From: Bog-756 sp963813525
GTDB taxonomy: Bacteria > Actinomycetota > Acidimicrobiia > Acidimicrobiales > RAAP-2
Length of the DNA stretch: 64,000 bases
Assembly (NCBI GenBank): GCA_963813525.1
Contig: CAWEZI010000005.1
Coordinates: forward strand, 1,116,001 to 1,180,000
Reading direction: 5' to 3'
Below are positions 8,626 to 18,300 of the stretch, piece by piece. The notes under the pieces were generated by a model. The model was given only the letters and a program-made list of their open reading frames with translations, ran no database searches and was not told the DNA's origin. Made by a program: the position numbers and the translations under genes. Position 1 is the stretch's first letter. Every line of letters begins with the position of its first letter.

Positions 8626-8829
8626 TCAGTCCTTAGAGCGCAGTCCGAGCTTTCTGAGCAGCCAGCTACCGGCTGGCCCCGGCTGTTCGGGGTGGTGACC
8701 ATCCGAGCTGTGCCCCGACCGTCCGAATGAGCCGCCGCTGAATCCTTCGGCCCGATTGGGCTCCTCGTACTTGGGCACTTTGGCCATTCTGCGCTTTGGT
8801 TTGCGAGGCTTGCTGCCTTCCGATCCCAT
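8626..8829 (-). CDS. Small basic hypothetical protein
   Basis: The 67-residue ORF converges on the SPFH gene. It is Lys/Arg/Pro-rich at the N-terminus (GSKPRKPKRRMAKVPKYEEP), has a Gly/Ser/His-rich centre, and ends in LLRKLGLRSKD. No domain is recognised. The shared terminator at its 3' end supports expression. It may be a disordered cytoplasmic protein; the coding status is uncertain. Confidence 0.42.
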   Translation of the reverse strand: MGSEGSKPRKPKRRMAKVPKYEEPNRAEGFSGGSFGRSGHSSDGHHPEQPGPAGSWLLRKLGLRSKD

Positions 8830-9055
8830 CGCTCCATCATGGTCGATAAGTGCCGGCCCCGCCGGTTGGTGGCGCCAGGCGCCTCTTCCGGGTGACGGTC
8901 AGCGGCCGGCGGACCCCTGGCCACCGGCCTCTTCCCCAGGAGATGACCCACAGGGCGTAGGGTGGAGGGGAGGGCGACGTGGCTCCGATCGGGCGCCAGT
9001 CGAGTTCCTCTCAGATCGCTGCCGCGTTCCAGTTCCCGTGGCCGATGGGAGCACC

Positions 9056-9283
9056 GTGTCCACAGAAGATGCAGCGCAGGCCGGTCGTCAGCTCGACGAA
9101 CATCATGTGCCCGAGACCAACGGACGCATGTCGGTGTGTCGCCGGTGCGGATCCCAGACGGATGGCCCGGGCGGGCAACACCACATGCCGGCCGAACGGC
9201 AACTGACCCGCTCGGGTGAATGGCTGCTGGCCCAGTCGCGTATCGGGCACATCGACCGGATGAAGGCGGCGCGGGACAGCTGA
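9056..9283 (+). CDS. Small zinc-ribbon-like hypothetical protein
   Basis: The GTG at 9056 has GGGAG a few bases upstream. The 75 residues contain CRRCGSQTDGPGGQHHMPAE, a CxxC followed by a Gly/His segment that could bind zinc, and a regular amphipathic C-terminus (SGEWLLAQSRIGHIDRMKAARDS). The 226 bases before it (8830-9055) show no convincing gene. The function is unknown. Confidence 0.5.
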   Translation: MSTEDAAQAGRQLDEHHVPETNGRMSVCRRCGSQTDGPGGQHHMPAERQLTRSGEWLLAQSRIGHIDRMKAARDS

Positions 9284-9392
9284 CCGGCTCAGCGGTTAGT
9301 GCCGGAGCGAACATCGCAGAGGGAGTCCCCGCTCCGCCGTTCCGGATTGTCGATTGGGATTGTTCGGTTGACGTGAGGGCGCGGCCAAGGGC

Positions 9393-9968
9393 ATGAGACA
9401 ATGGGTTATCGACTCGGACCCGTCGAACACAGACGCTGACGCCCACGACGGCGGGGCGCAACGAGCCCGCCGCCAGCGGGTCCGGGCCAACTCCGCGCAG
9501 ATCTTCGGCTCCTCGGCCGAGGAGTTGCAGGCGCAGGGCATCGACCCCCGCCAGCACGCCCGCCAACACCGCGATCAGATCCGTCAGTTTGCCCTGTGGC
9601 AGCGCAGCCAGGGCCTGCCCGTCCCGTCCGGTCGCTCCGCTGACACGACAGCCCCCGCGGGCACGGGGCCGACCGGCGAAGGGCCCACCTCCGGAGGTTA
9701 CGGCTACGGCTACGGGAGGGGCGGCGGCGGCCGCTACCGCCTGGGTAGGCGGGGTGGATCGGCCTGGATTGGGATCTTGGTCGCCCTGCTGGCTCTGCGG
9801 TTCTTGCTGGTCGACTCGTTCGTGGGCGCCCACGCCGCCATCTGGTGGGTTCTGATCATCGGTGGCCTCGTGCTGGTCGCCCGGGTGGTTCTGTTCTCGT
9901 GGCTTCGCCGGAGACGGTTCAACCGCCGCCCATCGGGCGGGCAGCCACACCCTCCGTCGGGCTTCTGA
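9393..9968 (+). CDS. Hypothetical membrane protein with Gly/Tyr-rich linker
   Basis: The 191-residue protein has a charged N-terminal region rich in Arg/Gln (QRARRQRVRANSAQIFGSSAEEL, QHARQHRDQIRQFALWQRSQ) and a low-complexity Gly/Tyr/Arg segment (GGYGYGYGRGGGGRYRLGRRGG). Two membrane helices follow (IGILVALLALRFLLVDSF and IWWVLIIGGLVLVARVVLF), then a basic tail. Function unknown. It ends 33 bases before the AraC-type start. Confidence 0.6.
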   Translation: MRQWVIDSDPSNTDADAHDGGAQRARRQRVRANSAQIFGSSAEELQAQGIDPRQHARQHRDQIRQFALWQRSQGLPVPSGRSADTTAPAGTGPTGEGPTSGGYGYGYGRGGGGRYRLGRRGGSAWIGILVALLALRFLLVDSFVGAHAAIWWVLIIGGLVLVARVVLFSWLRRRRFNRRPSGGQPHPPSGF

Positions 9969-10000
9969 GCGGCCATTCGAACGGCAGACATACTGGTCGG

Positions 10001-10435
10001 GTGGCAAACGTGTCGATGGCCCGCCATCTCCTCCGGGCCCGCGATCTGGCCGACGGCCGGTACTCCGAGTCTCTTTCGGTGACCGACATGGCCGCGGCCG
10101 CCGGGCTGTCGCCCGCACACTTCAGCCGTGCCTTCAAGCGCACCTTCGGAGAATCACCCCATCAATACCTCGTGACCCGTCGTATGGAACGGGCGGCGGC
10201 ATTGCTGCGCACCACCGACTGGTCGGTGACCAGGATCTGTTTCGCGGTCGGCGCGCAGAGTGTCGGTTCATTCACCACCAGCTTCCGCCGAATGTTCGGC
10301 CGGACCCCGCTGGCCTACCGAGCCGCCTGTCCTCCCGCTCAGTCCTATCTGCGCATTCCCCGGTGCGTGGCTGAAGCCTACGGCCGTCCCCAAAACCGCA
10401 CGTTTCGAGAAGACGGGGCGAACGAGGCTCTCTAG
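10001..10435 (+). CDS. AraC-family transcriptional regulator (DNA-binding domain only)
   Basis: Starting at GTG 10001, the protein is about 144 residues. Two helix-turn-helix motifs are clear: the first at SVTDMAAAAGLSPAHFSRAFKRTFGESPHQYL and the second at WSVTRICFAVGAQSVGSFTTSFRRMFGRTPLAYR. No N-terminal effector domain is present. The roughly 40-residue tail shows no known domain. A VOC-family gene follows 39 bp downstream with its own Shine-Dalgarno. AraC-type regulator plus small VOC enzyme is a recurrent actinobacterial pair, so co-transcription is likely. Confidence 0.86.
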   Translation: MANVSMARHLLRARDLADGRYSESLSVTDMAAAAGLSPAHFSRAFKRTFGESPHQYLVTRRMERAAALLRTTDWSVTRICFAVGAQSVGSFTTSFRRMFGRTPLAYRAACPPAQSYLRIPRCVAEAYGRPQNRTFREDGANEAL

Positions 10436-10474
10436 GCTGAACAACCAAGCGGATCAGTCGCAACCGGAGGACAC

Positions 10475-10906
10475 ATGATCACCATCGGCAACGCCCAGTT
10501 CTGGGTGCACGATCAGGACGAGGCCCTGGCCTTCTACACCAACACCCTGGGCTGGGAGGTGCGCGCCGATGTGACCATGGAGGACTGGAACTTTCGCTGG
10601 CTGTGCGTAGGACCGGTTGGTCAGGACCAGGTGGGTCTGGTGCTCATGCCGGTACCCGGGCCGCCCATGCTGGATCCCGAGAGCAGCGCCCAGCTGGCCG
10701 AACTGGTGGCCAAGGGAGCGGGCGGCACACTGTTCCTGGAGACCGACGACTGCCAGGCCAGCTACGACGAACTGTCGGCTCGCGGCATCACCTTCAACGA
10801 CCCTCCCACCGTTCAGGCCTACGGCATCGACACCTCATTTCGGGATCCGTCCGGCAACAACATCCGGTTGACCCAGGTGCTGGAGTTCGATCCGACCAGG
10901 ACGTGA
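10475..10906 (+). CDS. VOC (glyoxalase/dioxygenase-fold) protein
   Basis: The 143-residue protein shows two beta-alpha-beta-beta-beta modules. They begin IGNAQFWVHDQDEALAFYTNTLGWEV and GTLFLETDDCQASYDELSARGITF and end with SFRDPSGNNIRL, the usual VOC closing strand carrying a metal-ligand acid position. The substrate is unknown. GGAGG precedes the ATG at normal spacing. It follows the AraC-type regulator in the same direction. Confidence 0.85.
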   Translation: MITIGNAQFWVHDQDEALAFYTNTLGWEVRADVTMEDWNFRWLCVGPVGQDQVGLVLMPVPGPPMLDPESSAQLAELVAKGAGGTLFLETDDCQASYDELSARGITFNDPPTVQAYGIDTSFRDPSGNNIRLTQVLEFDPTRT

Positions 10907-10970
10907 TCGACCGCCGCAGAATTCGCTGACCAGGCAGTGGCCATTGGGCTGGGCCGTCCTACCTGGCTCC

Positions 10971-12569
10971 CTACTTGACCTCCACCAGGTCGAGGGTGTC
11001 CTCGTCCCAGTAGTCGAAGACCTCGTCGGGCAGCACAAGCGAGTGGGTCGGCTCCAGGGCCTCCACGAACGAGCGGTCGTGACTGACCACCACCACGGTG
11101 CCCGGCCACCGACTGAGCATGGTCCCGACCGCCTCGATGGAAAAGGGATCGAGGTTGTTGGTGGGCTCATCCAGGATGAGCACGTTGGCCCGTCCGGCGG
11201 CCAGCATGGCCAGACCCAGCTTGGCCCGCTCACCTCCGGACAGAGTGGCCGGCATCTGGTAGGCGGCCTTGCCGGCGATCCCGAACGAGCCGAGCAGGGC
11301 CCGGCGTTCGGTCTCGGTGGTGAGCACGCTGTCGTCGATGTTGTCGAGCACGGTGACCCCGAGGTCGACCTGCTCGTGCTCCTGGGCGAAGTAGCCGATG
11401 GTGACGTTGGCCCCGAGCTCGATGGCCCCGGTGCTGGGCTCCTGCACGCCGGCCAGACAGCGGAGCAGGCTGGACTTGCCGGCGCCGTTGCGCCCGACGA
11501 CCACCAGCCGGTCACCCCGCCCGCACAGGAAGTTGACCTTGCTCAGGACGACCTTGGTGCCGTAGGAGACGCCCAGGTCGACGGAGCGCAGCGGCACCTC
11601 GCCCGACCGACGCGGTGTGGGCAACGTGAAGGTGTGCCTCTTCTGCCGGGCGAAGACCTCGGTGCGGGAACCCTTGAGCTTCTCCACCCTGGTATCCAGT
11701 GACTTGGCGATCCGGGCCCGGCGGTTGGTGCTGCCCCGCATCGAGTCGGCCAGTGTCGACAGGCGGGCGATCTCCTTCCCCTCGAGCTGGGCGGCCCGCT
11801 CGCGGCTGGACTGGTCGGCCTCCAGCTGGACCACATAGGAGGAGTAGGTGCCCTTGAACTCCTGGAGCCGGCCGTCGGACAGGTGGAGCACCTTGTCGAT
11901 GGATCGGTCGAGGAGGCGGACGTCGTGGGAGATGACCAGGATGGCGCCGGGGAACCTCTCCAGCTCGTCCATCAACCACCGTTTGGCCGGCCGGTCGAGG
12001 TGGTTGGTGGGCTCGTCGAGGATCATGGTCTCCGGCCCCTGGAACAGGATGCGCATGAGATCCACCCGTCGGCGCTGCCCGCCGGACAGGCCGTCGATGT
12101 CGTCGAGCAGCACCTCGTGGCGCAGGCCGAGGCCGTCGGCCAGCCGGGCCATGATCGACTCGGCCTCGTAGCCCCCGTTCTCCCGGAATTGCTCCTCGAG
12201 GTCGGAGAAGAGCTCGATGTTCTCGGTGGAGGGGTCCTTGGCCATCTGGGTCCGGGCCTTGCCCAGGGCGTCATCGAGTACATCGAGGCCCCGTCCCGAA
12301 AGGACGTGGGAGAAACCGATGGGCTCGAGGCCCAGCCCGCCCCTGACCGGGACCTGGGGGAGGGTGCTGTACGTACCCCGGATGGCCACCTTGCCGGTGG
12401 ACCGCACGTTGTGCCCCGGTTCCTCGACGACCACCGAGATGAAGGTCGACTTGCCGGCGCCGTTACGGCCGACCAGGGCCACCTTCTCGCCGGCGCCGAC
12501 CACAAAGGAGGCGTCGCTGAGAAGGGTCCGGTCGCCGATCTCGATGGTCAGGGAGGAGCCGACGATCAT
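10971..12569 (-). CDS. ABC-F family ATPase
   Basis: The 532-residue protein has two nucleotide-binding domains and no membrane segments. Walker A motifs are GRNGAGKST and GRNGAGKSS. The signatures are LSGGQRRR and LSGGERAK, and the Walker B strands are MILDEPTNHLD and LILDEPTNNLD. A charged linker lies between the two halves (the QLEADQSSRERAAQLEG region). ABC-F proteins act on ribosomes, resolving stalls or protecting against antibiotics, rather than in transport. I place the start at ATG 12569, five bases beyond the dus stop, making the last gene of a maf-dus-ABC-F operon. Confidence 0.88.
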   Translation of the reverse strand: MIVGSSLTIEIGDRTLLSDASFVVGAGEKVALVGRNGAGKSTFISVVVEEPGHNVRSTGKVAIRGTYSTLPQVPVRGGLGLEPIGFSHVLSGRGLDVLDDALGKARTQMAKDPSTENIELFSDLEEQFRENGGYEAESIMARLADGLGLRHEVLLDDIDGLSGGQRRRVDLMRILFQGPETMILDEPTNHLDRPAKRWLMDELERFPGAILVISHDVRLLDRSIDKVLHLSDGRLQEFKGTYSSYVVQLEADQSSRERAAQLEGKEIARLSTLADSMRGSTNRRARIAKSLDTRVEKLKGSRTEVFARQKRHTFTLPTPRRSGEVPLRSVDLGVSYGTKVVLSKVNFLCGRGDRLVVVGRNGAGKSSLLRCLAGVQEPSTGAIELGANVTIGYFAQEHEQVDLGVTVLDNIDDSVLTTETERRALLGSFGIAGKAAYQMPATLSGGERAKLGLAMLAAGRANVLILDEPTNNLDPFSIEAVGTMLSRWPGTVVVVSHDRSFVEALEPTHSLVLPDEVFDYWDEDTLDLVEVK

Positions 12570-12573
12570 CTGC

Positions 12574-13737
12574 TCAACCTCCCGACACGGCCAGGTCGCC
12601 GCCCGCCGGCGGAGTGGGGTCGTCCACTGCCTCCAGCCAGCCGGCAGGGAGGCGGACCGGGCGTGGTCCATTGGTGTGACCGCGGGCCACCCGCATGGTC
12701 TCGACCGGGAAGGGAAGGGTGGGGTCGAGACCGTCGAGCAGAGCGACCACCTCGGCCGGGGAGGATGCCTGGGCCAGGGCCCGTCGGACGGCCGACCCGA
12801 CCCGAAACCCGGTCAGGTACCAGCCGGTGTGCTTGCGGAACTGCCGGATCCCGAGGTCCTGGCCGAAGGCGGCGCACAGCAGCTCGGCGTGGGTCCGCAT
12901 CATGGCGGTGACCGCGCCCAGGTCGGGCGGGGCCTGCAGGGGACGGCCGTTGAAGGCGTCGGCCAGGTCGCGGAACAGCCACGGACGGCCGAGGCAACCC
13001 CGACCCACCACCACCCCGTCGCACCCGGTGGCCTCGACCATGGCCAGGGCGTCGGCCGCCTCCCACAGATCACCGTTGCCCAGGACGGGGATGGTTGTGA
13101 CCTTCCTCTTGAGGGCGGCGATGGCTCCCCAGTCGGCCGACCCCGAGTAGAGCTGCTCAGCCGTGCGGGCGTGCAGGGCCACGGCGGCCACCCCTTCGTC
13201 CTCGGCGATGCGACCGGCCTCCAGGAAGGTCACGTGGGTCGGGTCGACCCCGATCCTCATCTTGACGGTCACCGGCACCGATCCGGCCGCCCCCACGGCG
13301 GCGGCCACGATGGACCGGAAGAGGACCCGATGGACAGGCAGGGCGGCGCCGCCCCCCTGCCGGGTGACCTTGGCGGCCGGGCAGCCGAAATTGAGGTCGA
13401 TGTGGTCGACGCCGATCTGGTCGACCAGTCGGCGGACGGCGGCCTCCATCACCTGCGGGTCGATGCCGCACAGCTGGACGCTGCGCACCGGCTCGTCAGG
13501 GCCGAAGGCGGCCATGCCCAGGGTTTTGGCGTTGCCCTCGACCAGGGCGCGGGCGGTGACCATCTCGCTCACGTAGAGGCCGGCGCCGTAGGTGCGGCAC
13601 AGGCGGCGGAAGGCGACGTTGGTCACTCCGGCCATGGGAGCGAGCACCACCGGCGGGTCGACGGCGATGGGACCCAGCTTGAGGGGCGGCAGTACGGCGG
13701 CCGTGGGGGCAGGAGAGGAAGCGAAAGAAGTGCTCAT
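12574..13737 (-). CDS. dusB: tRNA-dihydrouridine synthase (DusB type)
   Basis: The TIM-barrel flavoenzyme starts the barrel with VVLAPMAGVTNVAFRRLCR, has the catalytic Cys in DLNFGCPAAKVTRQGGGAAL, and continues with VPVTVKMRIGVD, ALHARTAEQLYSGSADW, IPVLGNGDLW and VVVGRGCLGRPWLF. It reduces uridines in tRNA D-loops with NADPH and FMN. The ATG at 13737 overlaps the maf stop as ATGA (an ATG four codons earlier is also in frame), so the two are translationally coupled. The C-terminal tail after GHTNGPRPVRLP is family-variable. Confidence 0.93.
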   Translation of the reverse strand: MSTSFASSPAPTAAVLPPLKLGPIAVDPPVVLAPMAGVTNVAFRRLCRTYGAGLYVSEMVTARALVEGNAKTLGMAAFGPDEPVRSVQLCGIDPQVMEAAVRRLVDQIGVDHIDLNFGCPAAKVTRQGGGAALPVHRVLFRSIVAAAVGAAGSVPVTVKMRIGVDPTHVTFLEAGRIAEDEGVAAVALHARTAEQLYSGSADWGAIAALKRKVTTIPVLGNGDLWEAADALAMVEATGCDGVVVGRGCLGRPWLFRDLADAFNGRPLQAPPDLGAVTAMMRTHAELLCAAFGQDLGIRQFRKHTGWYLTGFRVGSAVRRALAQASSPAEVVALLDGLDPTLPFPVETMRVARGHTNGPRPVRLPAGWLEAVDDPTPPAGGDLAVSGG

Positions 13738-14333
13738 GGATCCGCCCACAGTTCGGTGATGGCCACGTCGATGTCGGCCAGAAGAGTGCGAAAGAGAGGA
13801 AGGGAGAGCCCGATCACGTTACTCGGATCACCCTCCACGCCGTCGATGAACGGAGCCGACCGGCCGTCGATGGTGAAGGCCCCGGCCACCTCCATGACCT
13901 CGGGGTGGGAGAGGTAGGCGTCCAGCTCGGCATCGCTGGTTATCCCGAAACGCACCGTGGTGCCGGCCACGCCGGACGCCCGCTTCCCGCTGGCCTCGTC
14001 GATCACGCAGTGTCCGGTGAAAAGGGTGCCGCACCGTCCCCGCATGGCCACCAGCCACTGGCGGGCCTGACCGGGCGAGTCGGGCTTGCCCAGGGGCCGT
14101 CCGTCGAACTCCAGCAAGGAGTCGCACCCCACCACCACGGCGGCTCCGGCCGGCTCGGCCACCGCATCCGCCTTCAACTCGGCCAGTCGCAGAACCAGCT
14201 CCTCGGTGGTAGTGGCCTCGACCGCGTCCTCGTCCACCCCGCTGACCACGACCTTCGGGTCGAAGCCGGCATCGCGCAGGAGCCGGAGCCTGGCTGTGGA
14301 GCCGGAGGCGAGGATGAGGGGGCGGGAGGGCAC
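13734..14333 (-). CDS. maf: Maf-family nucleoside triphosphate pyrophosphatase
   Basis: The 199-residue protein begins with the family motif ILASGSTARLRLLRDAGF and contains VDEDAV, VVVGCDSLLEFDGRPLGKP, the metal/substrate region CDSLLEF, and the C-terminal ESDGVEGDPSNVIGLSLPL-like block (here IDGVEGDPSNVIGLSL). Maf proteins hydrolyse non-canonical or modified nucleotides and are linked to septum control. It heads the maf-dus-ABC-F operon and is divergent from the DUF3039 gene. Confidence 0.92.
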   Translation of the reverse strand: MPSRPLILASGSTARLRLLRDAGFDPKVVVSGVDEDAVEATTTEELVLRLAELKADAVAEPAGAAVVVGCDSLLEFDGRPLGKPDSPGQARQWLVAMRGRCGTLFTGHCVIDEASGKRASGVAGTTVRFGITSDAELDAYLSHPEVMEVAGAFTIDGRSAPFIDGVEGDPSNVIGLSLPLFRTLLADIDVAITELWADP

Positions 14334-14425
14334 AGGGAAAGCGTAGGGGGCAAAGGTGGTCGGGCAGGCCGCACGCCGGTGGTGGTTCGTCTGTGGACGA
14401 TCCGCCGATGCGCGATCCTAGTGTC

Positions 14426-14707
14426 ATGACCGATACCGGAATCACCACAGCGCCGGTCACCGCCGACCCGGAGCTCGACGGGGATCACGAGCGCATGTCG
14501 CACATCGTGCTGGAGGGGTTCAAGCCGGAAAAGGGCGATTTCATATCGGCCGGACCGACGGTGGTGGAGGGCATGGTCAACGGCACCGCCGTCAAGGCCC
14601 TGTGCGGGAAGATATGGGTGCCCGGCCGGAATCCCAGGAAGTACCCCCTTTGCCCCACCTGCAAGGAGATCGCCGAGTCCCGCGGTTGGAAGGTACCCTC
14701 GACCTAG
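14426..14707 (+). CDS. DUF3039 domain protein
   Basis: The ATG at 14426 begins MTDTGITTAPV; an ATG eleven codons earlier is less likely because it lies in the divergent promoter gap. The core ERMSHIVLEGFKPEKGDFISAGPTVVEG, then VKALCGKIWVPGRNPRKYPLCPTCKEIAE, matches the actinobacterial DUF3039 family. It carries a conserved C...CPTC arrangement suggestive of zinc binding. Function unknown. It is divergent from maf. Confidence 0.85.
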   Translation: MTDTGITTAPVTADPELDGDHERMSHIVLEGFKPEKGDFISAGPTVVEGMVNGTAVKALCGKIWVPGRNPRKYPLCPTCKEIAESRGWKVPST

Positions 14708-14766
14708 AGGGCGCGCGCTTCGTCGAACGTCGGCATAGGACGGTGGGCGCTCGGGAGGGTACCCGA

Positions 14767-15014
14767 TCAGGGAAGCTCACCGGAGCCCTTCACTACCAAG
14801 TAGACGGCGAACACCACCCCGATGACGATCCAGATTTGCCGGGCGTGACCGGTGACCAGACCACGCACGGCCTCGCGGGGGGGTTGGGCGCGCTGACCCA
14901 GAGCCATGACCAGACCCACCGGGAGGAGCACCGACGATGGGTTATCACGAAGAGCAGGGCGAAGGCGACGCCGCGCCGATGGCCACGGAAGCACCGACGC
15001 AGCAGCGCTGCCAT
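14767..15014 (-). pseudogene. Possible frameshifted small membrane protein remnant
   Basis: Two hydrophobic stretches, SVLLPVGLVMALG and IWIVIGVVFAVYLVV, followed by KGSGELP, are encoded here. The natural N-terminal continuation (ATG 15014, GHRRGVAFALLFVI) lies in another frame, joining near base 14943. The C-terminal pattern is reminiscent of GAP/Sap-like membrane proteins. The other reading is a 95-residue ORF from 15054 with an implausible N-terminus. Weakly supported. Confidence 0.3.
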
Positions 15015-15054
15015 GCACGGTCACCGTACTCGGACCACCCACCCATGGGTTCAA

Positions 15055-15332
15055 AAAAGGGCGCGTCGTCCGGGAGGCTGTGTGGAGACGCTGGCCGCGA
15101 CTGCTAAGTACAGAAGGTCACCTCTTGGTCACTCGATCACGAAGAGTGAGCAGTCCGACTCACTTCGCCACCAGCCGTGGACAGTCGGCGTTTTCAGTTG
15201 CGGGGTCGTGTGCGGTCGACTAGTACATTCGGTGAGGATTCGACGGAGCCTCTTCAGCACCTCATTTTCGTTGCCATACGTACAAAGTTGAACGACGAGA
15301 ATCTCAGCTGAATTCAAGGAAGGGCGGGGCCG
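15055..15332. other. Intergenic leader of the giant surface-protein gene
   Basis: No gene is seen in these 278 bases. The stretch is less GC-rich than its surroundings and ends with GGAAGGGCGGGG before ATG 15333. It presumably holds the promoter of the large downstream gene, but I see no clear -35/-10 pair. Confidence 0.4.
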
Positions 15333-18300
15333 ATGACGTCAGCGCTTGGGTTTCGACGGCTGCGGTGTTTGTTCGTGGCCAGAGATGGTGGCGGATCGCT
15401 GATCGGGATGGTCCTCGGCTTTGCCGTGGCCGCCGCCCTGGCCACCTTGGCTCTGTTGTTCACCCATGCCATCGCCGGCGCGGCCCCTACATGCACGACC
15501 AACTGGACCGGTCCCTCCGGTGGCGACTTCGCCACTGCCACCAACTGGTCGACCCACGCCGTTCCGGGCTCAACCGACTGGGTGTGCTCGACCGCCAGCG
15601 CCAAAATCACCCTCAATTCCTCGATGACCGTGAAGGGCGGTGTCCTCAAAGGGTCGCTGACCCTCGGGTCGAGTGCTTCGCTTACCTTCGACGACACCTC
15701 GGACTCGAGCACCATCGGAACGCTGGCGGACGACGGGGGAACCTTCGATCTGGCGGGACCGGTGTCCCTGACCGGAGGTGGCAGCTCAGCGAGCACGTGG
15801 ACCGGTGGTGAGATGTACGGCTCGGGCCGGCTGGCCGTGGCCTCCGGTGGCACGCTGTCGATCACCCCGGCGATCAACACCGAACCCATCCTCGAGGTGG
15901 CGACGGTGGTGGACGGGAACCTCACCCTGTCCACCCCAAACTCGGATGGTTGGCTCTACCTGGGGGAGGGCAGCTCCTGTTCGAGCGCCACGGTCACGGT
16001 GGCCTCCGGCGGGTCGTTCGACGTCGCCACTGACGCCGATCCCACCGACAACTACTCAGCGGCCAACTACAGCTGCGGCTCGATCGATGTCCAGACGGGG
16101 GGCACCTTCGCCAAAACCGGAGGATCCGGCGTCTCCAACTTCACCGGCATCACCGCCACCATTTCAGGCAACCTCAAGGCCACCACCGGCACCCTCGACA
16201 CCTCGGCCGTGACCCTCGACACCGGAGCGGACCTCAGCGGCGACGTCCTGCCCTCGGGCGAGACAGCCACGGTCGACGGTACGGTCGCAACGGCAGGGTG
16301 GACGGCGTCGTTGGACGGGGCCAGCATCTCGATCCCGACCAGCAATACCCTCAACGTCAACGGAACCCTGGACTGGACCTCCGGCACCATCTACGGCTAC
16401 GGCCAGCTGACTGTGGCCTCCGGTGGCACGCTGTCGATCACCCCGGCGATCAACACCGAACCCATCCTCGAGGTGGCGACGGTGGTGGACGGGAACCTCA
16501 CCCTGTCCACCCCAAACTCGGATGGTTGGCTCTACCTGGGGGAGGGCAGCTCCTGTTCGAGCGCCACGGTCACGGTGGCCTCCGGCGGGTCGTTCGACGT
16601 CGCCACTGACGCCGATCCCACCGACAACTACTCAGCGGCCAACTACAGCTGCGGCTCGATCGATGTCCAGACGGGGGGCACCTTCGCCAAAACCGGAGGA
16701 TCCGGCGTCTCCAACTTCACCGGCATCGCCGCCACCATTTCAGGCAACCTCAAGGCCACCACCGGCACCCTCGACACCTCGGCCGTGACCCTCGACACCG
16801 GAGCGGACCTCAGCGGCGACGTCCTGCCCTCGGGCGAGACAGCCACGGTCGACGAGAACGTGACAGTTCAGAGTGGCCAGAACTGGCTGTGGACCGGAGC
16901 CGACATCTACGGCTCGGGCCAGCTCACCGTGGCCTCGGGCGGCAACCTCGCCATCACCCCGGCGGCTGACACCCAGCCCATCCTCGACCTGGCCATGGTG
17001 GTGGACGGAACCGTCACCCTGTCCACCCCGAACCCCGAGGGCTGGCTCTATCTGGGCTACTACGACACCTGTTCCTCGCCCACCATCACAGTGGCGTCCG
17101 GCGGGTCCTTCAACATCGCCACCGACGGCGATCCCACCGACGGCTATTCCGCCGTCAACTACTACGGTTGCGACTCGATCGACGTCCAGTCGGGAGGCAC
17201 CCTGGCCAAGACGGGGGGTACGGGAACCTCGATCCTCTATGACCTCCAGACCATCATTTCGGGCAACCTCAAGGCAGACACCGGGACCCTCGATTCGGAC
17301 CCGACTCTCGATACCGGTGCGAATCTGAGCGGCGACGTCCTGCCCTCGGGCGCCACGGTCACGGTCAACGAAGATGTGACCGTCCAGAGCGGCCAGAACT
17401 GGCTTTGGACCGGGGCCTACATCACCGGCTCGGGCCAGCTCACCGTCGCCTCGGGCGGCAACCTCGCCATCACTCCGGCGGCTGACACCCAGCCCATCCT
17501 CGACCTGGCCATGGTGGTGGACGGAACCGTCACCCTGTCCACCCCCAACCCCGAGGGCTGGCTCTATCTGGGCTACTACGACACCTGTTCCTCGCCCACC
17601 GTCACAGTGGCGTCCGGCGGGTCCTTCAACATTGCCACCGACGGCGATCCCACCGACGGCTATTCGGCGGCCAACTACTACGGTTGCGAATCGATCGACG
17701 TCCAGTCGGGAGGCACCCTGGCCAAGACGGGGGGTACGGGAACCTCAACCCTTGTTGGCGCCACCGCCACGGTCACAGGCCTGGTGGATGCGCCCTCCGG
17801 GACTCTGAACCTGGGCAACCTCACCAACCTGTCCGGGGGCACCCTCACCGGCGGGACCTACGACGCCGGGACCCCGACCACCGCCGGCACCATCGACATC
17901 AACGGCTACGTCACCACCAACGACGCCACCGTCTCGGTCGTCGGTTCCGGGTCCTCGTTAGCCAACGGTTCAGACAGTGCCCTCTCCGGATTGACCACCA
18001 ACGGAGCCCAGGGCTCCATCGACACCTCAGACGGGGCGTCCCTTCCCGCCGGCGGTGATCTGGCCAATTCCGGCAGCCTCATCGGCAGTGGCACCATCAC
18101 CACCACCGGACTCACCAACGCCGGACTGGTGGAGGCCATCGACGGCGGGCCGGCCACCCTTTCGGACACCGGCGACTACACCCAGTCGGGTGCCGGCAAC
18201 CTGGAGGTGGCCTTCAACGGCACCGGCGCCCATCAGGCCAGTGAGCTGACGGTGGCCGGAACAGCCGCCCTGGGCGGCACCCTCACGGTCGCCACCGGCT

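Noticed and set aside
8418..10118. 566-codon minus-strand open frame
   Set aside because: It runs antisense through the SPFH end, several small genes and a membrane-protein gene, with Arg/Pro-rich shadow composition and no domain.
12217..13917. 566-codon plus-strand open frame
   Set aside because: It is antisense to the ABC-F and dus genes, whose motifs are unmistakable.
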